This document shows positions 1-6,954 of a stretch of DNA of 13,541 nt, piece after piece (the first letter of the stretch is position 1; every line of letters starts with the position of its first letter). The position numbers and the translations under genes are program-made. The stretch is from Allomyces macrogynus ATCC 38327 (taxonomy: Eukaryota > Blastocladiomycota > Blastocladiomycetes > Blastocladiales > Blastocladiaceae): positions 15,539 through 29,079 of the forward strand of contig GG745341.1 of NCBI GenBank assembly GCA_000151295.1. The letters are read 5' to 3'. A model generated the notes under the pieces. The model did no database searches. It was not told the origin of the DNA and saw only the letters and a program-made list of their open reading frames with translations.

Positions 1-45
1 GTTCAGGAGCCCACTCTGTTGGGGCAGCGGACATGAATAGACATT

Positions 46-1251
46 TCATTTTTGCTCCAGTAGTGCCGCTGGAGCTGCGGTTGCGATGATATTGGACAGT
101 TGCGACAGGCCGTCCGTCCCGCATGGATGCACCGGCCCCTCCGTCGTCCTCCTCGACCGACGGCTTCGACCTGCCAGCCGCCGCACGCCGACACCGGCCA
201 CGGGCACGGCCCTCCTCACCGCCCGCACCGCACCGACGGCCGCGCGGCCGCGGTCGCAACAGGAGCAGCAGCAGCGGCAGCAGCCGCCAGCAAACCCGCC
301 CGCCAGCAGCCGGAGCCCCACTCGAGCTGCCATGAATTCCAGCAACGATACCGCCGTCGCATCCAAGGCCAGCGCCGACGCTGACAGTAAACTGCTCAAC
401 TCGTCCAGCATTTCGTCGAGCGTATGCGCGTGCCTCGTCGGCATCATGCCCACGCAGTCGCCGTCTGCGCTCACAGGCGCGACGGTGGTCGTGTCCTTGG
501 GCTCTTCGCGAGGCTCGCGACCGTCGTGCGAGGTTGAGTGCGCTCCGTCGTTCGCGCCCGGGTGGAGAGCGGCCGTACATGTTCCAGCAGCCGACTCTGC
601 GGATGGCTCGGCTGCACGAGCGTCAGTGGGCGCCGCGCCAAGCCCATCACGACGGACGTGAATCTGCTGAGGCCCATGAGCAGCAACCGGCACTCGGCCC
701 GACGCCCTTTTCTTCTTGGCACCACCTTCCTCGGCCCGACCCTGACCACCCGATCCGACGCGACTCCGTGCCGCCCCACCCCGCGCTGCGCCCTTGCCCG
801 GCCCCACGGGCGCCGCGCCCGGGAAAATCTCGGCAAACATGCGGTTGAGCGCAGTCTGCGGTGGCATTTCGGCATGATTCGCGTTTCGCACGCCATGGTA
901 GACGCTCGCCGCACCGCGCCGTCGCTCAAACACGCACCCGTTGCCGTTCTTCGCGGTCGGCGTCGCGTTGCGCCGAGCCAATAGAGCGTGACGATTGTGC
1001 AAGTTGGAGTTCTGCTTGACGCGCTTGCTCCGCGACCTGGATCGAGCAGCACGGGGAGGCGAGTGAGAATCGACCCTCGGCAGAGCCGCAGGCAGATTGA
1101 TTTCGCAGACCTCGTGAAGTTCCATTCTGGTCGCATCGTCGAGAGCATGTCGGAGCGCGTCGTGGTGGGCTTCCTGGTGCTCGTCCTCGAGTCGTCTGAC
1201 TTGGCGGAGGACCTGGCGGTGCGATCGACGTAGCTTGATGATGAGCTCCAT
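46..1251 (-). CDS. Hypothetical basic, low-complexity protein (uncertain gene)
   Basis: This is an open frame of 401 codons with no family I recognise. Its start (MELIIKLRRSHRQVLRQVRR, then acidic and basic heptad-like sequence) could form a long helix or coiled coil of about 45 residues. The middle is rich in Ala, Gly, Arg and Ser, with an NLS-like AKKKRASGR. Near residue 280 is an amphipathic stretch, LDEMLDELSSLLSASALAL. The last residues (QLSNIIATAAPAALLEQK) look protein-like. A CCRCCCSCC run, coming from a CTG-type repeat near 258-292, looks unnatural and may mark an unrecognised intron or frame change. An opposing plus-strand ORF (86-661) has similar codon bias, so the strand is not certain. 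A 73-nt intron (1246-1318) with a GTAAGA donor could add a short upstream exon beginning at ATG 1345. A nuclear role is only a guess. Confidence 0.4.
   Translation of the reverse strand: MELIIKLRRSHRQVLRQVRRLEDEHQEAHHDALRHALDDATRMELHEVCEINLPAALPRVDSHSPPRAARSRSRSKRVKQNSNLHNRHALLARRNATPTAKNGNGCVFERRRGAASVYHGVRNANHAEMPPQTALNRMFAEIFPGAAPVGPGKGAARGGAARSRVGSGGQGRAEEGGAKKKRASGRVPVAAHGPQQIHVRRDGLGAAPTDARAAEPSAESAAGTCTAALHPGANDGAHSTSHDGREPREEPKDTTTVAPVSADGDCVGMMPTRHAHTLDEMLDELSSLLSASALALDATAVSLLEFMAARVGLRLLAGGFAGGCCRCCCSCCDRGRAAVGAVRAVRRAVPVAGVGVRRLAGRSRRSRRTTEGPVHPCGTDGLSQLSNIIATAAPAALLEQK
258..292. repeat. Imperfect CAG-type trinucleotide tract
   Basis: The tract is a run of CAG/CGG-like triplets (AGGAGCAGCAGCAGCGGCAG and following). 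Read on the minus strand it produces the odd Cys-rich run in the ORF at 46-1251. Read on the plus strand it would give a short poly-Gln. It is a simple low-complexity tract, not a mobile element. Confidence 0.5.
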
Positions 1252-2144
1252 GTTTGCGAAGGATCAGCACGATGTTGTGGTCGGTCGTGGTCAAGGTACC
1301 GTCGCAAGCCGTTCTTACCGTCGCCCAAGCAGCAAGTTTTGGCAATGCATAGCGGCTTGGCGCTCACAGTGCGGCAAGACTGCTCGGCTTCGAGCTAGAG
1401 CAATATGGTCGGATCTTGATGCGCGATCGTGCAGATTCGACGTGTTGGTGCCTGACCCGTATGGTCCTCGACTCCTGTCGCCATGAACTGGTGCCGCTGA
1501 CTTGGGTGCTGGAGCGTCATGGTTGCGATCGCCTGTGGCGGCGCCCGCCAGTCGAGAACGTGAAACCATGCGCAAAATCGGTTGTGCGGACACTTGCTCC
1601 CACTGTGCACACTCAAAATCGGTAGGATGGAGGTCGCGCCCGAGGATGACAGCTGCAAGCAAAACGACAAACAGCCAGCGAGGCGCGGTCAGATGACGTT
1701 GACGTGGTCTGGATTTGGTCAAGTCCACAAATTGGCCATCGGCAACCTTGGCATGGTTCGCTCTGCCCGCTCACGAACCGAAATCAAGGCGCTACCCGTC
1801 CACGAGGACGGCGCCAAGGACCAAAATAAAGATGCGAGCGGCAAGGCTATGTGGCAATACTATGCAGACATCGGGCCGCACACGACCAGATCACACCAGT
1901 GATGACCAAAGAAACGACCGCACGGCACGGCGACGACCGCGCCCAACAAACGGGCAGTAAGAAGGCGGCGCACGCGGTGCGCTCAGCAGGGCCATGCCGT
2001 TGGAGCACGGCGAGCGAGGCAAGGTAACAGCAGGCGACGAGACAATGCAATACACGGCCTTGGATGGGCCAACAGACAACGGCAACAACGGGGCAGAACG
2101 GAACAAAAAGACGAAACAGATCAATCCGCCATGCAAACGCACGC
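1252..2144. other. Intergenic region downstream of RIB3 with no convincing gene
   Basis: This stretch lies between the stop of the riboflavin gene and the doubtful ORF on its left, both on the minus strand. It holds several short ORFs. One on the minus strand (1315-1728) starts with a hydrophobic segment like a signal anchor (RWLFVVLLAAVILG), but the rest has no conserved-looking sequence. I see no RNA gene or repeat. A plus-strand AATAAA at 1825-1830 is not attached to any visible plus-strand gene. Confidence 0.5.
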
Positions 2145-3264
2145 TTACGCGATCGTCCAGTCACCGCCCTCCTTGGCCAGCTTGCCGCGAATGTACTGCG
2201 CGAGCGCCTCCACCGTGATCAGCTTGAGCCCATGCTCGCGCGAGAAGACGCGCAGGTCGTCGCGCCGCGCCATCTTGCCATTGTCGAGCACCACTTCGCA
2301 AATCACGGCCGCCGGCTGCAGCCCCGCAAGACGGCACAGGTCGACACCGGCCTCGGTGTGCCCGCGACGTGCGAGCACACCACCGGGCTGGTACCGCAGC
2401 GGCAGCAAGTGGCCCGGGCGCACGAAATGGCCGGGCGTCGAGGTCGGGTCGGCGAGCAGATTGCACGTCAGCGCGCGGTCGTGCGCCGAAATGCCCGTCG
2501 TCGTCTCTATTGACGAGGAGAGCGTGAATTCACGTCACAGTCTCATTGTTGACCAGATGAGCAAGCGAGCGACACGTACTCGCCTCGGCGTCCACCGAAA
2601 TCGTGTACTTGGTGCCGTGCGACTCGGTGTGCTCCTCCGGCGGCACCATCAGCGGCAGACCAAGGGCATCGCACCGCGACGGAAGCATCGGCGCGCACAC
2701 CAAACCACTGCCGAGGACACCAAAAAACACAAGGGTCAGAATGCAAATTCAGAACCTGGAACTAACTGGGCGAAGGACAGCGAAAATGTACCTCGTATGG
2801 CGCACCATAAACGCCATCTTCGCCTCGGTCACCTTCTCGGCCGCAATGATCAGGTCCCCCTCGTTTTCGCGGCCCTCGTCGTCCACCACCACGACAAACT
2901 TGCCGGCAGCTGTGGCACCGTAGAATCGTTAAGAATGACGCCGCCGTCGTCGTGTCGGAGAGCGGGCGGGCACCGGCAAACGAGCCACACCAAGCGAACG
3001 GCCAAACGCGGTCGGGTAGACAGGGTGGAGAAGCAAGCAGGGATCCTGCAAGGTCAGAACGACATGCTCGCAAATCTTCCAGCCATGCCATGGCCGTGGG
3101 CTTATGGCATTCGCAGCGAGGGCACGAGACGGACCAAAGTCGGCAATGGCGTCGGCAATGCTGTCGAAAACGTGGTCGGCATGGCCGTTCTGCGCCGCGG
3201 CCGTGCCGTTGCCGTGTGCCTGGGTGCTGGGGGTGCTCGAGTGTCCGTTGATCATGGTCGTCAT
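2145..3264 (-). CDS. RIB3: 3,4-dihydroxy-2-butanone 4-phosphate synthase (DHBP synthase), four exons
   Basis: The enzyme converts ribulose 5-phosphate to 3,4-dihydroxy-2-butanone 4-phosphate plus formate, supplying the four-carbon unit for riboflavin. Exons are 3264-3135, 2909-2792, 2707-2580 and 2506-2145. Introns are 2910-3134 (225 nt, donor GTCCGT), 2708-2791 (84 nt) and 2507-2579 (73 nt). The joined protein is 245 aa, near the 208 aa of yeast Rib3 plus an N-terminal extension of about 30 polar residues. Family motifs are all present: [10 protein letters not shown] at 53-62 (metal and substrate loop), [11 protein letters not shown] at 80-90, [13 protein letters not shown] at 127-139, [11 protein letters not shown] at 172-182 and the EVV...NGKMAR segment at 196-206. 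All three junctions fall inside conserved motifs and restore them exactly, which supports the splice sites. ATG 3264 is the first sensible start; a second ATG lies three codons later. It is monofunctional, with no GTP cyclohydrolase II domain, as in fungi. Confidence 0.95.
2910..3134 (-). other. RIB3 intron 1 (225 nt)
   Basis: The intron runs from GTCCGT to CCACAG on the minus strand. Splicing joins GAC TTT G to CT GCC GGC and gives [14 protein letters not shown], which matches the start of the DHBP synthase fold. It is two to three times longer than the other introns here and has an unusual donor with C at position +3. Confidence 0.85.
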
Positions 3265-4245
3265 CGTGCAGCAAGTCGTGGAGGTTGGTTGGTTGGTTGG
3301 TTGGTGGCGCTCGACGAAAATTGGAGCGGACGGCGAGCTGCAACGAGAGTAGAGGTGCGGCAAGGAGGCGCGCACGGCTTGTTGAGGGAGGGAGGGTTCG
3401 CGGGAGAGCGAGGCAGGGAGCGGCAGCGAGGAGAGAGAGGTATTTACTGTCAGATTTTTGTTCGTGCCGCAGTTGCAGCCGGCCTGGCCGGGTTGGTTGT
3501 TGTTCCATTTCAGTCGGGCCCTCCTCCGTGCTGGCCGGCCTGCCGCGGCCTGCCAGCGTGGCCCGGTGGCGGCGCGCTGGCTTCCTGCTGGCCAAAATGA
3601 CGAACTGGCAAAACACCGACTCTGGCAGCCCGACGTCTTGCCCGCCCGCCTCGGCCTCGATCTTTGCGGGTTGCTGACCGGTTTGGCCGCGGGCCCCGTT
3701 TGTATGCTGACCGATACGGATGCACTAATGCGGCCTCTCACAAACCTCGCGAACCCACCTTTCAGCCTCTCTCTGGCCCGGGCGGGCCGATGCGGACGGG
3801 CCAACAACGCCGCGCGATGAATGCACAAATGTCCACACGACGACCAGGCGGAGGTGGGGTTGCGAGGCGTGCCTGCCGTCAACGAACCAGAGATCAAGTG
3901 TCACAGAGTCTCACCAAGCCGAGGAGATGAGATCGGGCGCAGAATGTCACGCAAAATCATGTATTCAAAAAGCACCCGCCAGCATCTTGGAGCCGCAGCA
4001 GGGAGGGAGAGAACAAGCGCTCGGCCGTGCTCGCGTCGCTCGCAAAGACACGTCGGTCCCGCGGGCAGCAAGAGAAGCGCAGAGCAAAAACGTCACGACG
4101 CGCGACCGGCTCGAACCGAGCGGCACGGTTTGGAACAGCAACGGCAAACGACTGCAAAAATGGAAAACGACACGCCGTCAACCCAGCAATAAAGAGGGGC
4201 ACAGACAAGAGACAAAACGCGGGGAATGCAGGAGCGGCAACGACT
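3265..4245. other. Intergenic region: RIB3 promoter/leader and 3' flank of the GPI-type gene
   Basis: There are roughly 980 bases between two minus-strand genes. The part next to RIB3 (about 3265-3450) is CT-rich on the minus strand and includes the CCAA repeat, consistent with a leader and core promoter. The remainder holds only short ORFs without protein-like composition. A plus-strand AATAAA at 4188-4193 has no plus-strand gene in front of it. I see no RNA gene. Confidence 0.5.
3283..3304. repeat. (GGTT)n tetranucleotide microsatellite in RIB3 leader
   Basis: About five and a half units of GGTT (CCAA in the sense of RIB3) lie about 20 nt upstream of the RIB3 start codon. This places them in the expected 5' untranslated region. 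The surrounding leader is pyrimidine-rich on the minus strand. Confidence 0.85.
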
Positions 4246-4858
4246 TTACTGGAGCGCCGCGACGAGCGCAACAGCCGCCGCGGCGACGGCAAAGCCCGAC
4301 GAGCCCGATGCTGCAAGCGCCTGCGCCGAGCTCTTGGACGCGACCGTGGAAGTGGCCGAGGGCGACGCCGCCGTCGACGTTGCCGTGGCCGAGGCCGTTG
4401 CGGTCGCCTTGGTTGCCGAGGTGGTTGACGACGTCGAAGTCTGCGGCTTGGTGCGCTCGGCAGCGTCACAGTAGCTCGTCTGCGACGACTGCGCGACCTG
4501 GAACTCGCCCGACTAAAGGAGACGGGAAAGCACGGAGGGGTCAGCAACGTGGGAACGAATCGAGCAGCAGCGAGCACTTCGGCCAGAAACACGCCAAGAG
4601 CACATGAGCAAAACGTACACGACCGGGGCACTGCGCGTAGCACTGCACAACCTCGGCAGCGTTGGTGCACATGCAGCTGAACCACGGGTTGCCCTGCGCG
4701 TTTTGCAGCGGCTGGCACGTCAACTGCTGGCGCGCGGCCGCGTTGGCAAGGCAGGCCTTGAACGTGTCATCGGCGCCGTTGCCGCACGACTGGGCGCGGA
4801 CCGAAACGGCGAGCACGGCGAGGAGGACGGCGAGGAACGCGACGAGCTTGGACGACAT
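4246..4858 (-). CDS. Secreted GPI-anchored-type protein with eight cysteines
   Basis: There are two exons (4858-4619, 4512-4246) with a 106-nt intron (donor GTACGT at 4618, acceptor TTTAG at 4513). Joining is phase 0 and gives ...CYAQCPGR then SGEFQVAQ..., 168 aa in total. Residues 1-22 are a clear signal peptide (KLVAFLAVLLAVLAVSVRA). Cysteines are at 25, 36, 48, 62, 64, 73, 77 and 95, including a CxC and a CxxxC. Residues about 101-148 are Ser/Thr/Ala-rich and suited to O-glycosylation. The C terminus (GFAVAAAAVALVAALQ) is a hydrophobic tail after small residues (ASGSSG), as in GPI-attachment signals. The cysteine pattern recalls small fungal GPI-anchored cell-wall proteins with C-x-C...C-x-x-x-C-P, related in style to but not a clear match for CFEM. 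A role in wall structure or surface binding is inference. Confidence 0.85.
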
Positions 4859-5007
4859 GGTTGACGAACGAGTGCTGAAGGTGGAGCTGGTGTTGGGTGC
4901 AGCGTCGAGTACGTCTGCGGGGGCGCGAGAGAGATGCGCAAGCCGGTGCCGTTTGGTTTCGGAGGAGAGAAGCGATGGACGGTGGCTGCAAACGGGGGCG
5001 CGCTTGG

Positions 5008-5014
5008 ATTTATA
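5008..5014 (-). promoter_or_regulatory. TATA box of the GPI-type protein gene
   Basis: TATAAAT is read on the minus strand, 150 nt upstream of the ATG at 4858. The distance allows a leader of about 100-120 nt. It is the only TATA-like element close to this gene. Confidence 0.6.
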
Positions 5015-5526
5015 CCGACTCAGGGCGCACTCCATCACCACAGCGGCGCATGCTGCCATGCACCCACCATCTTCACAATCGGCCAGCCAGTCGGGCACCC
5101 CCGCGCCAGCCAGTTCAGTCCCACTCGATTCCCAATGAAAAACGTTTGGCACGCCTCTCTCTTCGCGCACGCCCCTCCTCGCCGCGCGCGGAGGCCTCGG
5201 TTGTCTTGGGAGCGGGTCCGCGACGGCTTGCCTGAGACGCGACTCGAGGCGCGCCAATTGTCGAAAATGAAGAGCACAAGCTCCACGCGCTCCACGCTTC
5301 TTCGTGCGCCAAAGCGGCGCGCGGCGCAACCACACGCGGACGGCGCAGCGAAGGAGGAACCGAACCGAGGCGGACTGCGCCTCGACCAGCGTGGCAGCGG
5401 GCAAGGGCGGCCCTGACTCTCGGAGGCGGTGCAAAGCGGTGCACCACCAAAAACTTGACTTCTCAAGAACGACATGTGCCGTCGTTCACTTTGCGGGCGT
5501 GGCTTATTTTTGCTCCCACATGGCCG

Positions 5527-5534
5527 TATTTATA
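5527..5534 (-). promoter_or_regulatory. Orphan TATA-like element (TATAAATA)
   Basis: TATAAATA on the minus strand is a near-ideal core promoter element, but it lies about 670 nt from the next confident start codon (4858). An ATG at 5475 opens a 146-codon Arg-rich frame about 50 nt downstream, which I do not trust as a gene. The element may be chance or serve an unannotated or non-coding transcript. Confidence 0.3.
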
Positions 5535-5826
5535 GGTCCTTCGGGCCTGTGTCGGCCATGGCATGGCGATGGTATGGATGAACCCGGTCCAGGAGCAGAG
5601 CTTTGCTTGCTTGTGCCCATGCTCACCGGCTCATTTGTGCGGTCCGGCCAGACGGGCGCCAAAGCACGTTCCCAAGGACCTGGCCGGGGCGCTCTTGCCT
5701 GTGCAGTGCGCGAGAACGACATGATCGGAGCTCGTCCATGCAAACGGGTTTCTGAATATTGATCACGACGGAGAGCAGAACCAAGAACCTCTCGCGCGCA
5801 AGAGCCCGAAGACGGAGCAAGGCGGT

Positions 5827-6663
5827 TCACAACGACGGCGACGATTCCATCCGCAGATGCGCCAGCGCCCAGTCGAGCGCCGCGAGCACGTTGCGCACGC
5901 CAAACAAAAACTGGTCGTTGGGTCCCAAGGTGTCGTCGAGTTCCGAGTGGGCAAAGTCAATCCAGCGCACGCAGGTCGGAACGTCACTGGAGCCAGTGAC
6001 AGCGGCTGCCGTGTCGAATGCAATCAGCAGCGACGTGCCGACAAAGGAGCCGTGCACTTGCTCGACCGTTGCCAAAAACTGGGCCACGTCGCCGCGAATC
6101 TGCTCGAGGATGCGCAACCGGACGGCATGGTGTGGCACGTGCTTGGTAAACTCGAGCCAGGCCGTCGCAATCGTGGAGGCATCGAGCGACTTGCCAAAGG
6201 CCTTGCCGTAGTTGGTGAACGCGTCAGCGACGGGGTCGTGCAGGCGCAGACCCGAGACACGCCAGCCGACGGACCCGTTGGTCGTCGACGCCGATAGTTC
6301 CTCCATGTGGATGCGCTTCTTGTCGTCGGCCAGGCGGTCGTAGAGCTGCGTGCCGAGCTTGATGTCCATGACTGAAGGCGTGTGCAGGTGGGCGAGCACG
6401 TTGCCGAGCTGAATGACGATGTTGAGCTTGCCTCCGCGCGTGTCGATCAGCACGGCATTGCTTTCGTCGCAGGCAGCGTCGTCGCGTGATGCCGGCGTGA
6501 AGTCGCCATGGTAGGGCGCGAGAAAGGGCACGACGGCCGGGGCCAGGCGCGGCGCGTCGAGGTAGAATTGGCGCTCAAACTGGTTGCAGGGCTTGGCGAG
6601 CACGGTGGGCGACACTTCGAGCAGCGAGTCGTGGCCGGCGACCTGGCCGGAGTAGTATTTCAT
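5827..6663 (-). CDS. Inositol polyphosphate multikinase (IPK family, Arg82/IPMK type)
   Basis: This intronless gene encodes 278 aa. It belongs to the inositol polyphosphate kinase family, which transfers phosphate from ATP to inositol phosphates such as Ins(1,4,5)P3. The size and lack of large insertions fit IPMK/Arg82 better than the much longer InsP6 kinases (Kcs1). Visible motifs are the N-terminal QVAGHDSLL at 7-15, where IPMKs carry a QVAGH element; the family signature PxxxDxKxG as PSVMDIKLG at 96-104; a SLLIAFD strand at 211-217, equivalent to the SSLL element; and the catalytic IDF as RWIDFAHSE at 233-241, followed by GPNDQFLFGVRNVL. All key residues are present, so the enzyme should be active. 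In yeast the homologue works in nuclear inositol-phosphate signalling, mRNA export and transcription. Its start lies 291 bp from the divergent gene on the right, with which it may share a promoter. Confidence 0.93.
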   Translation of the reverse strand: MKYYSGQVAGHDSLLEVSPTVLAKPCNQFERQFYLDAPRLAPAVVPFLAPYHGDFTPASRDDAACDESNAVLIDTRGGKLNIVIQLGNVLAHLHTPSVMDIKLGTQLYDRLADDKKRIHMEELSASTTNGSVGWRVSGLRLHDPVADAFTNYGKAFGKSLDASTIATAWLEFTKHVPHHAVRLRILEQIRGDVAQFLATVEQVHGSFVGTSLLIAFDTAAAVTGSSDVPTCVRWIDFAHSELDDTLGPNDQFLFGVRNVLAALDWALAHLRMESSPSL

Positions 6664-6954
6664 GGTCGTGGTGGTCGTGATTGGGTTGTGGTTGCTGCGA
6701 ATGCAGGAGAGAGGAAGTGGACCTGCAGCGCGCCAAGAAGAGGACCCACTCCCGAGGAGTCATCGAAGCCCTTGTCTCGAGGTGCCCCAGCACGCGGCTG
6801 AGCTGCCCGATGCTGCTCTGGGGGCCGATTCGTCACATGTGTCCACATCACCACGGACACCCACCCTGACAGGTCCGCCGCCACGCCGCACGAACACAAC
6901 GTCGAGCGCGATGCCAACAGCCAGTCTGACAACGATGACGATGATGCCTCCGCT
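6664..6954. promoter_or_regulatory. Divergent promoter region between the inositol kinase and the acidic protein gene
   Basis: A 291-bp spacer separates two start codons pointing away from each other. No TATA box is visible. From 6802 onward the plus-strand frame of the right-hand gene stays open without an ATG and turns acidic just before 6955, so part of the spacer may be coding through an unseen upstream exon. Confidence 0.5.

Larger units (their letters stand above)
4859..5826. other. Intergenic region between the GPI-type gene and the inositol kinase
   Basis: About 970 bases hold the promoter of the left gene and the 3' flank of the right one. Several minus-strand ORFs of 100-150 codons overlap here, all Arg/Ala-rich as is usual in non-coding GC-rich DNA. 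A second TATA-like element at 5527-5534 is listed separately. No RNA gene or mobile element is visible. Confidence 0.45.

Noticed and set aside
86..661. Plus-strand ORF of 191 codons opposite the leftmost minus-strand ORF
   Set aside because: Composition is Ser/Pro/Arg-rich with short poly-Gln from a CAG tract. The minus strand shows better helix-like segments, though the choice is not certain.
2131..3600. Plus-strand ORF of 489 codons over the RIB3 locus
   Set aside because: It is antisense to the four RIB3 exons, whose spliced product carries every DHBP synthase motif. Open length alone is not evidence in this base composition.
2762..3897. Long minus-strand ORFs running through RIB3 introns
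   Set aside because: They read through secure introns or use the wrong frame relative to the conserved enzyme sequence.
4188..4193. AATAAA polyadenylation-like signal on the plus strand (also at 1825-1830)
   Set aside because: No plus-strand gene ends near either site, so they are probably chance.
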